Positions 52,316-60,508 of a stretch of 64,000 nt of DNA are shown here, in pieces. The notes under the pieces were generated by a model. It was given only the letters and a program-made list of their open reading frames with translations. It had not been told where the DNA came from and searched no databases. Numbering within the stretch: the stretch's first letter is position 1; each line of letters starts with the position of its first letter. The DNA is from Dactylosporangium sp. AC04546 (lineage in GTDB: Bacteria; Actinomycetota; Actinomycetes; Mycobacteriales; Micromonosporaceae): contig NZ_JAHYSG010000052.1 of assembly GCF_022095675.1 (NCBI RefSeq), positions 1 to 64,000 of the forward strand. The letters run 5' to 3'. A program made the translations under genes and the position numbers.

Positions 52316-53268
52316 CGCGTGTACCACGCGTACGTCTGCCGCAGCCCGTCTGCCAGGCCGACCGCCGGCTCATAGCCGGTCAGCTCGCGCAGCCGGCGCA
52401 GGTCGGGCGCCCGGCGGTCCGGCGATCCCTGCGGTGCGGGCCGCGGGTCGATCCGGGGCGACCGCCCGGCCAGCGCGCACAGCCGCCCGGCCAGGTCGGC
52501 GATGCGGATCTCCTCGCGGTCGTTGCCGATGTTCACGGTGACCGCACCGGGATCCGGATGTCGCAGGACCGCGACCGTCGCGTCGACCGCGTCGTCGACA
52601 TGGCAGAACGAGCGGGTCTGATCGGCGCCGGGCAGACCCAGGGGGTCCTCGCCGCCCTGGATGCGCCCGATGAGCTGCGGGATCACGTGCCGGTTGCCCA
52701 TCCGCGGGCCGTACACGTTGTGGTACCGCGCGATCCGGACCCGGCTCGGCAGCCCGAGATGGCCGAGGAGGTGCTCGCCGGCCATCTTGCCCAGCGCGTA
52801 CGCGGTGCGGGGCGAGCCCGGCTCGGCGAGCACCCACGGCACGTCCTCCGGCACCGGGAAGCCGGCCAGCCCGGTGCGGGCGGCGCCGTCGCCGACCTCG
52901 CTGGTCGAGCTGAAGAGCAGCACCGACGGCGGCCGGCGGGCGCACCAGTCGGCGAGGTGGACGGTGCCGAGCAGGTTCGTCCGCAGCACCGCGGCCGGCC
53001 GGGTGAGGGCCTGGGCGACGCCGACGACGGCGGCGAGGTGCACGACCGTGTCGTACGGGTCGGGCAGCAGCGCGTCGGGGATCGGCGTGGTGAGGTCGTG
53101 GCGGGCGAGCGTGGCGCCGTCGTCGAGGACACGCCGCAGGGCCGGGTCGTCGGCACCGCGGGACAGGTCGTCGAGCAGGGTGACGGCGGCGCCGTCGCGC
53201 TGCAGCCGCCGGGCGAGGTGAAGCCCGACGAACCCGGCGCCCCCGGTGATCAGCACCCGCTCGGTCAT
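52312..53268 (-). CDS. NAD-dependent sugar-nucleotide epimerase/dehydratase
   Basis: A 318-residue extended SDR. The NAD motif is VLITGGAGFVGLHLARRL. DTVVHLAAVVGVAQAL and the catalytic SSTSEVGDG with TAYALGKMAGEHLLG (YxxxK) follow, then VRIARYHNVYGPRMG. It matches UDP-glucose 4-epimerase/4,6-dehydratase relatives; which reaction it carries out is not decided by sequence. It is translationally coupled on both sides (ATGA with the ligase and with the aminotransferase). Confidence 0.9.
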   Translation of the reverse strand: MTERVLITGGAGFVGLHLARRLQRDGAAVTLLDDLSRGADDPALRRVLDDGATLARHDLTTPIPDALLPDPYDTVVHLAAVVGVAQALTRPAAVLRTNLLGTVHLADWCARRPPSVLLFSSTSEVGDGAARTGLAGFPVPEDVPWVLAEPGSPRTAYALGKMAGEHLLGHLGLPSRVRIARYHNVYGPRMGNRHVIPQLIGRIQGGEDPLGLPGADQTRSFCHVDDAVDATVAVLRHPDPGAVTVNIGNDREEIRIADLAGRLCALAGRSPRIDPRPAPQGSPDRRAPDLRRLRELTGYEPAVGLADGLRQTYAWYTR

Positions 53269-54578
53269 GTCGTGGACTCCTCACGTGACGGGCGGGGCAG
53301 CCGCCCGCGGTCGACCTTGCCGAGCGGGCCGCGCGGCAGCTCGGGCAGCACGTGCACGGCGCGCGGCAGCTCGTGCGGGGACAGCCGGCGCCGGCACGCC
53401 TCCATCACCCGGTCCGGCTCGGCGCCGACGACGGCGAGGTGGACCTCCTCGTCGCCGGTGCGCATGGCGACGCCGTAGGCGACGACGTCGCGCACCGGAA
53501 CCGCCTCGCGCACGACCCGTTCGAGCCGGGCCGGGTTGACCTTGCGGCCACCCACGTTGATGAACGTCGACTTCCGGCCGAGCAGCCGCAGCTCGCCGTC
53601 CTCGAGCCGGCCGGCGTCGCCGGTCGCGAACGCCGGGGCGGTGCGGGGCGGCTCTCCGAGGTACCCGTCGAACATCGTGTCCGTGGTGACGTGGAGGAGC
53701 CCGTCGTCCGCCACCGCGATCCGGGCGCCGGGGACCGGGGACCCGACGCCGTCCGGGTGCCACGGGAGGTCCCGCTCGTGCTGGGCGCAGATGAGGCCGG
53801 TCTCGGTGCTGCCGTAGCACTGCCACGGCGGCCGGCCGTTCCAGGCGGTGGTCGCGGCGACGACGTCGGCGGGCATCGGGCCGCCGGAGGTGAGCAGGGT
53901 GGCCGGGCGGGGCAGGGGCGCCGGGCGGGCCTGCGCGAGCAGCGAGTACAGCAGGGGCGTGCCTAGCAGCACCGGCGCCGGGTCGCCCGCCAGCAGCGCG
54001 GCGAGCGACCGCAGGTTGAGCCGCGGCATGGTGACCAGCGTCGCGCCACCGGCCAGGGCGGCGGCGAGCCCGGCGCCGAGGCCGAACGAGTGCGCGAGCG
54101 GCAGCGGCGCCACGATCACGCTGCCGGCGGTGAGGCCGTGCAGGTCCCGATACAGCTCCCCGCCGCGCAGGATGTGCTCCAGCGGCTGTACCGCCAGCTT
54201 CGGCTCGCCGGTCGACCCGGAGGTGAACTGCAGCACGCGCGGCGGGTCGACCGGCGGGAGCGGGCGGTCCTCGGCGAAAACGATGTCGCCGGGTGCGAGG
54301 ACGGCGCGGACGTTGGGCCGGGCGTCGGCGAGGTAGGAGCTGCCCGGCTCGGCCAGGAGCACGTCGAGGCCCGCGAGCCAGCAGCCGAGCAGGCCGGCGA
54401 TCGTCTCGGGGGTGCCGTCGACACACAGCGCGACCCGCTCCCCGGGTGCGAACCGGCGGCGCAGGCCGTGGGCGGCGCGCCGGGCCAGCCCGGCCAGTTC
54501 GTCCCGGCCGACGGCGACATCGGTCCCAGCCATCCGGACCGCCGCCCGGACCGCCACGCCGCCCAGCTCGCTGCTCAC
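53265..54578 (-). CDS. AMP-forming acyl/amino-acid ligase (ANL superfamily)
   Basis: A 437-residue ANL enzyme, shorter than usual (about 500 or more). The phosphate loop is LQFTSGSTGEPKLAV; A5-like CYGSTETGLI; FATGDAGRLEDGELRLLG; hinge RKSTFINVGGRKVNP; the catalytic lysine is in GPLGKVDRGRL. It activates a carboxylic acid as the adenylate and passes it to a thiol, either CoA or a carrier protein of the cluster. The GTG at 54578 overlaps the stop of the pyrophosphorylase (GTGA). Finding it between sugar-nucleotide genes suggests acylation of an amino sugar. Confidence 0.87.
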   Translation of the reverse strand: MSSELGGVAVRAAVRMAGTDVAVGRDELAGLARRAAHGLRRRFAPGERVALCVDGTPETIAGLLGCWLAGLDVLLAEPGSSYLADARPNVRAVLAPGDIVFAEDRPLPPVDPPRVLQFTSGSTGEPKLAVQPLEHILRGGELYRDLHGLTAGSVIVAPLPLAHSFGLGAGLAAALAGGATLVTMPRLNLRSLAALLAGDPAPVLLGTPLLYSLLAQARPAPLPRPATLLTSGGPMPADVVAATTAWNGRPPWQCYGSTETGLICAQHERDLPWHPDGVGSPVPGARIAVADDGLLHVTTDTMFDGYLGEPPRTAPAFATGDAGRLEDGELRLLGRKSTFINVGGRKVNPARLERVVREAVPVRDVVAYGVAMRTGDEEVHLAVVGAEPDRVMEACRRRLSPHELPRAVHVLPELPRGPLGKVDRGRLPRPSREESTT

Positions 54579-55303
54579 CGCGGCTCGCCGATGAGCGGTT
54601 CGGCGAGGAACCGGCCCGGGTCGTCCAGGAAGTCGAGCTCGGCGCGGGCCAGGCTCTCCGGGGTGCCGACGTCGTGCCAGGTGTCCGCGAACCGGTGGGT
54701 GGCGACCGGCCGGCCCGCGTCGACCAGCCGGGTGATGAGCTCCGGCATGTCGAGCGGCCGGTCCGGCGGCAGCTGCCCGACGACGCTGGGGTCCACCACG
54801 TACATCCCGGCGGCCACGTCGACGGTGACCGTCGGCTTCTCCTCGACCGCGGTCACCCGGCCCGCGGCGTCGGTGCGCAGGACACCGAACGCGACCGGCA
54901 CGGGGCACTCCCGCACGGCGACGGTGAGCACGGCGCCGCCGTGGCGGTGCGCCGCGACGAGCCGGTCGAGCTCCGCGGTCGTCAGGATGTCGGCGTTCAT
55001 CACCAGGGCCGGCGCGTCGAACCCGGCGACGGTGCGCAGCGGGCCGGCGGTGCCGAGCGGGGTGCGGTCCCAGTTGTACGCGATCGACACGCCGAACCGG
55101 CGGCCGTCGCCGAGCGCCTGTTCGATCTGCGCGCCGAGATGCGACACGCAGATCGTCAGCCGGTCGAATCCGGAGGCCCGCAGTTGCCGGACGATGATTT
55201 CGATGATCGGGTTTCCCCCCACCTCGATCAGCGGTTTGGGAATCCGCGGGGCGACGGCGGCCAGCCGGCGGCCCATTCCCCCGGCCATGACGATTGCGTG
55301 CAT
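54575..55303 (-). CDS. Sugar-phosphate nucleotidyltransferase (NDP-sugar pyrophosphorylase)
   Basis: A 242-residue nucleotidyltransferase. The nucleotide-binding motif AIVMAGGMGRRLAAV, the lysine motif RIPKPLIEVGGNPIIE and VMNADILTTAELDRLV (metal-binding aspartate) are intact. It is of the short HddC/RmlA-like type and makes an NDP-sugar from a sugar 1-phosphate. It is the first gene of the six-gene operon that runs to 48321. The 187-base upstream region is shared with the divergent adenylation-enzyme gene. Confidence 0.9.
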   Translation of the reverse strand: MHAIVMAGGMGRRLAAVAPRIPKPLIEVGGNPIIEIIVRQLRASGFDRLTICVSHLGAQIEQALGDGRRFGVSIAYNWDRTPLGTAGPLRTVAGFDAPALVMNADILTTAELDRLVAAHRHGGAVLTVAVRECPVPVAFGVLRTDAAGRVTAVEEKPTVTVDVAAGMYVVDPSVVGQLPPDRPLDMPELITRLVDAGRPVATHRFADTWHDVGTPESLARAELDFLDDPGRFLAEPLIGEPR

Positions 55304-55490
55304 CGGCGTCTCTTTCGACCGTCAGGCGCGTGCTGTCCGGGAAATCTTCGGCAGCGGCGGATTCGCGCGGCAAGGATCGGCCGCCCGCACGATGGACCTA
55401 GCCGCTTTGCCAGGTCCCGTGGTCATTGACATTTCTCGAAAATCGCTGGGACAGTGGCGCCGGTCGTTCCCTGGTGAAAAGGAGACCGTC

Positions 55491-57032
55491 GTGCAGTCCC
55501 TGGCGTCCCTGGTGCGGCATCACGCGCGGCGGGCCCCCGATGCGGTCGCGGTGGTGCACGGCGCCGACCGGCTGACCTACGGCGAGCTCGACGAGCAGAG
55601 CGACCAGCTCGCGGGTGCGCTGCTCGCCGCCGGGGTCGGGCCCGGCGACCGGGTGGTGCTGCTGGTGCCCCGCTCGACCGGCCTGATCCGCTCGGTGTTC
55701 GGCGTGCTCAAGAGCCGCGGCGTCTACGTGCCGCTGGAGATCGACGCCCCGGCGGCCCGGCTGGCGCCCCGGATCGCCGCCGCCGAGCCGCGCGTCGTGA
55801 TCGCCCACCCGCGGGCCGCGCACCTGCTCGGCGCGGTCCGCGCCGCCGCACCGGCCGCCGTGCTCTGGACCGGGGACTCCCCGCCCGGCGCGGCCCGCCC
55901 GGGCGGTGGCCCGGTGCCGCTGCCGGAGGGCCGCCGCGACGACCTCGCCTACCTGCTGTTCACGTCGGGCTCCACCGGCGTGCCGAAGGGCGTGCCGATC
56001 ACCCACGACAGCGTGCTGACGTTCGCCACCTGGGTCGCCGGCGAGCTCGGCATCGGCCCGGACGACCGGGTGTCGGGGCACTCGGCACTGTCGTTCGACT
56101 TCTCGGTCTTCGACCTGTACGGGGCGATGGTCGCCGGTGCCGCGCTACACCTGGTGCCCGAGCACCTGAACCTCGTGCCGGACCTGCTGGCCGGTTTCAT
56201 CCGCGAGTCGCGGCTGACCCAGTGGTCGTCGGTGCCGTCGGTGATGACCGCGATGGCCGGCCGCGGCGTCGTGCGGGACTTCCCGGACCTGCGCCGGGTC
56301 GTGTGGAGCGGCGACGTCTTCCCCGCACCCGCGCTGCGGCACTGGATGCTGGCGCTGCCGGGGGTGCCGTTCACGAACCTGTTCGGCCCGACGGAGACGA
56401 CGGTGGCGAGCTGCATCGCCACGCTGAGCGTGCCGCCCGGCGCGGCCGATCCGATCCCGATCGGCCGGGCCGTCGGCGGGGACCGGGTGGCGCTGCTGGA
56501 CGACGACCTGCGGCCGGTCCCGGCCGGCACGATCGGCGAGCTGTACTTCGCCGGCGCGGGCCTCAGCCCGGGGTACTGGCGCGATCCCGGCGCGACGGAG
56601 CGGGCGTTCCGGGTCGTCGACGGGATCCGCTGGTACCGCACCGGCGACCTCGCCACCCTCGGGCCGGACGGCCTGTACTACTTCCACGGCCGGCGCGACC
56701 GGCAGGTCAAGTCCCGCGGCTACCGCATCGAGCTGGACGAGATCACGGCGGCAGCCGGCCGGCTCACCGGGGTCGTCGCGGCGGCGGTGGTCGCGGTCGA
56801 CGCACCGGGCCTCGCCGGCCGGGAGCTCTGCGCGGCGTACGTCCCGGCCGGCGGGGCGGCGCTCGACCCGGCCCGGCTGCGGGCCGAGCTGAGCGCGACG
56901 CTGCCGACGTACATGCTGCCGACCCGCTGGCTCGCCCTCGACCGGCTGCCGGTGAACACCAACGGCAAGATCGACCACGGCGCGGTCGTGCGGGTCTTCG
57001 AGGACGTCGCCGCCGCGCCGTCGCACGGATGA
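55491..57032 (+). CDS. Stand-alone amino-acid adenylation enzyme (NRPS A-domain type)
   Basis: A 513-residue adenylation enzyme. Core motifs in order: LTYGELDEQSDQLA, A3 YLLFTSGSTGVPKGV, A4 LSFDFSVFDLYGAM, A5 NLFGPTETTV, A7 WYRTGDLA, A8 GRRDRQVKSRGYRIELDEI and A10 NTNGKID. The A4 aspartate that holds the alpha-amino group is present, so an amino acid is the likely substrate. My by-eye pocket reading is D-F-F-S-V-S-L-V-A-K, which I cannot assign. The GTG at 55491 has AAAAGGAGA upstream; a TTGACA lies 60 bases before it. The carrier protein gene follows 15 bases on. Confidence 0.9.
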   Translation: MQSLASLVRHHARRAPDAVAVVHGADRLTYGELDEQSDQLAGALLAAGVGPGDRVVLLVPRSTGLIRSVFGVLKSRGVYVPLEIDAPAARLAPRIAAAEPRVVIAHPRAAHLLGAVRAAAPAAVLWTGDSPPGAARPGGGPVPLPEGRRDDLAYLLFTSGSTGVPKGVPITHDSVLTFATWVAGELGIGPDDRVSGHSALSFDFSVFDLYGAMVAGAALHLVPEHLNLVPDLLAGFIRESRLTQWSSVPSVMTAMAGRGVVRDFPDLRRVVWSGDVFPAPALRHWMLALPGVPFTNLFGPTETTVASCIATLSVPPGAADPIPIGRAVGGDRVALLDDDLRPVPAGTIGELYFAGAGLSPGYWRDPGATERAFRVVDGIRWYRTGDLATLGPDGLYYFHGRRDRQVKSRGYRIELDEITAAAGRLTGVVAAAVVAVDAPGLAGRELCAAYVPAGGAALDPARLRAELSATLPTYMLPTRWLALDRLPVNTNGKIDHGAVVRVFEDVAAAPSHG

Positions 57033-57047
57033 GGAGGTCCCTCCACA

Positions 57048-57323
57048 ATGGACGACGTCATCGCCGCGTGGCCGGCCGAATTCGAGGCGCTGCTGCGCGA
57101 GCAGCTGCACGACCTGCCACGGCACGACCCGATCCCGGCCGGCACGTCGCTCATCGAGCTGGGCCTGGACTCGCTCGGCGCGGTGTCGCTGATCACCGAG
57201 GCCGAGGAGGCGTTCGGGGTGTCCTTCGGCGAGGAACTGCTCGACCCGCGGTTCTTCTCCTCGGCGGCCCACCTGTGGTCCGTCGTCGAGCGCCTGCGGG
57301 CCGAGCAGGGCGTGACGGCTTAG
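57048..57323 (+). CDS. Acyl/peptidyl carrier protein 1
   Basis: A 91-residue carrier protein. The phosphopantetheine serine is in IELGLDSLGAVSLI (about residue 43). It probably receives the aminoacyl adenylate from the enzyme encoded immediately upstream, with GAGGAGG before the ATG. Its last four codons and stop lie within the left arm of the terminator-like palindrome, so the insertion at 57320 begins at its stop codon. Confidence 0.92.
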   Translation: MDDVIAAWPAEFEALLREQLHDLPRHDPIPAGTSLIELGLDSLGAVSLITEAEEAFGVSFGEELLDPRFFSSAAHLWSVVERLRAEQGVTA

Positions 57324-57498
57324 GTCCTGTCCTGCCGATCATGCCGGCCTGCGACGGGCCCAGATTTCGTCTGGCGCCACCCCGCGAAAGCCCGGTTACA
57401 ACACCGGTAGCCGGACTTCCGCGGGGCGACGCCAGACGAAGTCTGGACTCCGTCTCGGCTCGACATGATCGGCAGGACAGGACCTAGGCCGTCACGCC
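57309..57498. mobile_element. Nested palindrome: probable MITE inserted in the carrier-gene terminator
   Basis: Outer arms GGCGTGACGGC (57309-57319) and GCCGTCACGCC (57488-57498) form an 11-bp stem that looks like a terminator. Inside are TTAG and CTAG (shared TAG, a possible target duplication), then perfect terminal repeats of the form GTCCTGTCCTGCCGATCATG (57324-57343 and 57464-57483). A second pair of 37-base arms (57359-57395, 57411-57447) has six mismatches, all transitions. The loop is 15 bases. There is no coding capacity. This is the structure expected of a miniature inverted-repeat element. Confidence 0.72.
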
Positions 57499-57526
57499 GG
57501 CGCACTCCCACAGGATTAGCGCCGCC

Positions 57527-58153
57527 CTAGACCAGGCCGATCTTCATCGCGGTCACCACTGCGGCGGTGCGGTTGGGCGCGCCGAGCTTGATGAGCACGG
57601 CGCTCACCAGGCGCTTCGCGCCGTGCGTGGAGATGCGCAGGTTGCGGGCGATCTGCTTGTTGCTCAGGCCGACGGCGAGCAGGCCCAGCGTCTCGGCCTC
57701 GCGGGCGGTGAGGCTCACGGCCCGGGACTGCCGCTCCGGGATGCGGGCCTGCCCGCCGGTCAGCAGCCGCCGGGCGAGGTCGCCGGGCATCGGCAGCTCC
57801 CCGCGCAGCGCGCGCTCCAGGGTGTCCTCGAGAACCTCCGCCGACAGGCTGTCGACCGACACGAATCCGTCGGCCGGGAGGTCGGGGTCGAGGTCCACGG
57901 CGTCCGCATCGAGCAGCACCACCACGAGCGGCCGGTCGGGCGGCTCGCCGGCCAGCTCGAGCGCGCGCCACCGGCGGCCGGCGACCAGCAGGACGTCGAC
58001 GTCCCCGGTGGGCTCGCCCTCGCTGAGGACGCGCGTGGCGCAGCCGATGCGGTCCAGCAGAAGCCGGAGCCCGCCGCGCAGCACCTCGCTGTCGACCAGC
58101 AGGCCAGCGGTGATCTTCGTGATGTCCGGAAGTACGTCCCCCGTCGGCGGCAA
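57527..58153 (-). CDS. LuxR-type regulator with degenerate receiver-like domain
   Basis: A 208-residue regulator. The C-terminal helix-turn-helix is clear (VSLTAREAETLGLLAVGLSN, then ARNLRISTHGAKRLVSAVLIKLGAP). The N-terminal 120 residues look like a receiver fold (GLLVDSEVLRGGLRLLLDRI), but the phosphorylatable aspartate position reads VDVLLVAGRR, so phosphorylation is unlikely. It starts at a TTG at 58153 with AAGGGAG upstream. Located between the adenylation/carrier genes and the ketosynthase operon, it is probably the pathway-specific regulator. Confidence 0.83.
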   Translation of the reverse strand: MPPTGDVLPDITKITAGLLVDSEVLRGGLRLLLDRIGCATRVLSEGEPTGDVDVLLVAGRRWRALELAGEPPDRPLVVVLLDADAVDLDPDLPADGFVSVDSLSAEVLEDTLERALRGELPMPGDLARRLLTGGQARIPERQSRAVSLTAREAETLGLLAVGLSNKQIARNLRISTHGAKRLVSAVLIKLGAPNRTAAVVTAMKIGLV

Positions 58154-58314
58154 GATGTCGTCTCCCTTGTCCTGAAGGGCGCCAGCAGGACCGCTGCGAC
58201 CCTACGTGCAGGCTAGGACATCGACAGTGATTGCACTAGATTTATGCGACCTGCTGATTGAAATTTGCAGACCAAACGAAGATTCTTTCTGCCACCTTGC
58301 GAACAACGGACATT

Positions 58315-58346
58315 ACCGCCCGGTCCACGCAGCGGGACCGGGCGGT
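58315..58346 (-). terminator. Terminator hairpin of the ketosynthase operon
   Basis: A perfect 12-bp stem, ACCGCCCGGTCC/GGACCGGGCGGT, with an eight-base loop, 20 bases after the stop at 58366. The downstream region toward the LuxR gene (58154-58314) is AT-rich and should hold its promoter; I could not fix the hexamers. Confidence 0.8.
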
Positions 58347-58365
58347 CGCAGTGGAGCGAGCGCGC

Positions 58366-59175
58366 TCAGCCGGGCGGCGCGCCGCCCACGGTGACGGCCG
58401 CGAAGCGTCCCGCGTCCGGGCAGTAGTCGGCGACCACGGTCCGCCCGCCGGACCCGAGCACCCCGGCGAGGACGCTCCAGACGCCCGTCGCGGGCAGCCC
58501 GGCCGGGGCCGGCAGCACGGTGACCGCACCGTCGCCGCGCACGGCGTCCGCCGCGGCCGGGGCAAGCCCCCGGCCGAGGATCAGCGTCACCGGCCCCGCG
58601 CCCTCGGCCAGCGCGCGGAGGCGGGCCGTGGCGGCGGGCGGCGTGAGCGGCTCCGGGCCGTGGACCGTCACCGGGGCACCGGCCGGCGCCGCGTCGAAGA
58701 GCACGGCTACCGCGACGTTGCGGGTCGCCCGCAGCCGCTCGGGCACGGGCTCGTCGTGGTGGACCGTGCGCTGGTCCGCCACCAGCAGCGCCGCCCGCGC
58801 CGCCGGGGAGGCGCGCAGGCTGTGGGCGATGATCCGCAGCGCGGTGAACGGCCCCGTGGCACCCTGGTCGCAGATGCCGAAGGCGTGCCCCACCTCGGCC
58901 ACGCTCGCGAGGTAGCTCGTCGGCCAGCCGGGCTCGCCGTCCGGGACCGCGGCGGCCAGCACCGCCAGGTCCACGGGGCCGGCCAGCCGCGGGGCCAGCT
59001 CGCCGAGCAGCTCGCGGAACGACGCGCGGCGGGCCGTCGCCAGCCGCGCCGGCACCGGCACGCTGAACGAGCCGAGCAGGTCGGTGAAGTAGTCGAGCTC
59101 GTCGGCCGTGAACGGCTCCCGCTCGGCCAGCGAGACGACCTCGACCGACCGCAGCGCCAGCGGCACGGTGGACAC
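58366..59175 (-). CDS. Degenerate FabH-like ketosynthase partner (Cys to Ala)
   Basis: A 269-residue thiolase-fold protein. The stretch FGICDQGATGPFTALRIIAH corresponds to the KAS III nucleophile region, where the cysteine is replaced by alanine (GATG), and no His or Asn active-site segment is recognisable. It is shorter than KAS III enzymes (about 320). It is the third gene after an intact KAS III and a carrier protein, so it is probably a non-catalytic subunit, as PqsB is to PqsC or a chain-length factor is to its KS. GTG start, six bases after the carrier stop. Confidence 0.7.
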   Translation of the reverse strand: MSTVPLALRSVEVVSLAEREPFTADELDYFTDLLGSFSVPVPARLATARRASFRELLGELAPRLAGPVDLAVLAAAVPDGEPGWPTSYLASVAEVGHAFGICDQGATGPFTALRIIAHSLRASPAARAALLVADQRTVHHDEPVPERLRATRNVAVAVLFDAAPAGAPVTVHGPEPLTPPAATARLRALAEGAGPVTLILGRGLAPAAADAVRGDGAVTVLPAPAGLPATGVWSVLAGVLGSGGRTVVADYCPDAGRFAAVTVGGAPPG

Positions 59176-59181
59176 CGGCGG

Positions 59182-59427
59182 TCAGACCCGGGAGCGGGCG
59201 GCGACGTACCGGGCCAGGGTCTCGACGGACTGGAAGTCGTCCGCCTCCAGCGTGTCCGGGTCGAAGTCGAAGTCGAGGTCCGTCTCCAGCTGCATGAGCA
59301 GTTCGAGGATGGTCGTGGAGTCGAACCCCAGGTCCTCGAAGAACCGGCTCTGCGCCGTGATCGACGACGGCGCGCGGCCGACCATGACCGCGGCGGAGTC
59401 GATCACCTTCGCGACGACGTCCTGCAT
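59182..59427 (-). CDS. Acyl carrier protein 2
   Basis: An 81-residue acyl carrier protein. The phosphopantetheine serine is in FFEDLGFDSTTILELL (about residue 37). It is acidic and of standard length. It lies between the intact KAS III (18 bases upstream) and the degenerate partner (six bases downstream), so it is probably the dedicated carrier for that condensing enzyme. Confidence 0.92.
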   Translation of the reverse strand: MQDVVAKVIDSAAVMVGRAPSSITAQSRFFEDLGFDSTTILELLMQLETDLDFDFDPDTLEADDFQSVETLARYVAARSRV

Positions 59428-59445
59428 GCGTGATCCCTTTCTCGG

Positions 59446-60384
59446 TTAGTGCTCGAAGACCATGGCGGAGAAGGTGGCGCCCAGGCCGACGGCCGTCATC
59501 AGGTACCGGTCGCCGGGGCGCAGCCGGCCGGCCTGCCGCGCGTCGCGCAGGCTGACGAACGAGTCGGCGCCGAAGCAGTGCCCGTGCTGCGCCAGGTTGT
59601 CCAGGTGCAGCAGGTCCGTGCCGCGCAGCCCGAGCAGCTTGAGGATCCGCAGCCACGACATCCGGTTGACGTTGTGGGGCAGGATCAGGGCGAGGTCGGC
59701 CAGGCCCAGCCCGGCCGAGTCGAGTGCGGCCCGGACGACCCCGGCGAGCGTCTCCGCGTAGACCTCGGTGAACAGCGCGCTCGCCGCCGGGTCGAGCCAG
59801 GCGCCGCGGTGGAACTCGCTGCGGGTGCGGGTGGCGTAGCCGAGCACGCGGTCCCGTGGCCCGTCCAGCCCGACCAGGACGGCCGCGGCGGTCTCGCCCA
59901 TGACGCCGGTGTCCTCCAGCACCTTGGCCCGCGAGGTGAACGTCTTCTCGCCGGCGAGGATCAGCGCGAGCGCGTCCGGGTCACCGTCACCGGCCAGGAG
60001 CTTGCCGGCCAGGTCGACGCCGAGCAGCCCGGAGGCGCAGGCGTGCTGGGTCAGGCAGAATGCGTTGGCGTGGGCCAGGCCGAGCTTGCGGCAGGCGTCC
60101 TGCAGCGGGTTGGCCGGATAGGGCGCGACGATCGGCATCGTGCGCGCGTGCATGACGTACCGCACCCGGTGCTCCTGCCCGGCCAGCCCGCGCAGCTCGG
60201 AGGCGGCCCGGACGAGCAGGTCGGTCAGGTCGCCACCGGGGTCGACCCGGACCTCGCCGAACCCGAAGCACCGCTCGTGCACCTTGATGCGCGCCTCCGC
60301 GACGCCGAACGGGCGCAGGATGTCGCTCACGTGCACTCGCGACGGCGGCACGTAGCTGGCCACCTCGAGCAGCGCGGTCTTCAC
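59446..60384 (-). CDS. 3-oxoacyl-ACP synthase III (FabH-like) with atypical triad
   Basis: A 312-residue KAS III-family enzyme. The nucleophile cysteine is in LTQHACASGLLGVDL and the first histidine in LILPHNVNRMSW. Where FabH has the GN of GNTSAAS, this protein reads LAQHGHCFGADSF, so the asparagine is replaced by histidine. PqsC-type enzymes also work without the asparagine. The start is GTG 60384. It condenses an acyl donor with an acyl- or aminoacyl-carrier. It is first in the operon with carrier 2 and the degenerate partner. Confidence 0.87.
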   Translation of the reverse strand: MKTALLEVASYVPPSRVHVSDILRPFGVAEARIKVHERCFGFGEVRVDPGGDLTDLLVRAASELRGLAGQEHRVRYVMHARTMPIVAPYPANPLQDACRKLGLAHANAFCLTQHACASGLLGVDLAGKLLAGDGDPDALALILAGEKTFTSRAKVLEDTGVMGETAAAVLVGLDGPRDRVLGYATRTRSEFHRGAWLDPAASALFTEVYAETLAGVVRAALDSAGLGLADLALILPHNVNRMSWLRILKLLGLRGTDLLHLDNLAQHGHCFGADSFVSLRDARQAGRLRPGDRYLMTAVGLGATFSAMVFEH

Positions 60385-60508
60385 CGGACCAGCCTGCGCA
60401 GCGCCGGGCGGCGGAAACAGTGCACGATGGGCGCGCGACGACCCTGGCCCCTCGGCCATACCGCAAAGAGGGGGTCGGCGGGCCGGTGAAGACGGCGATA
60501 GTGGGACG

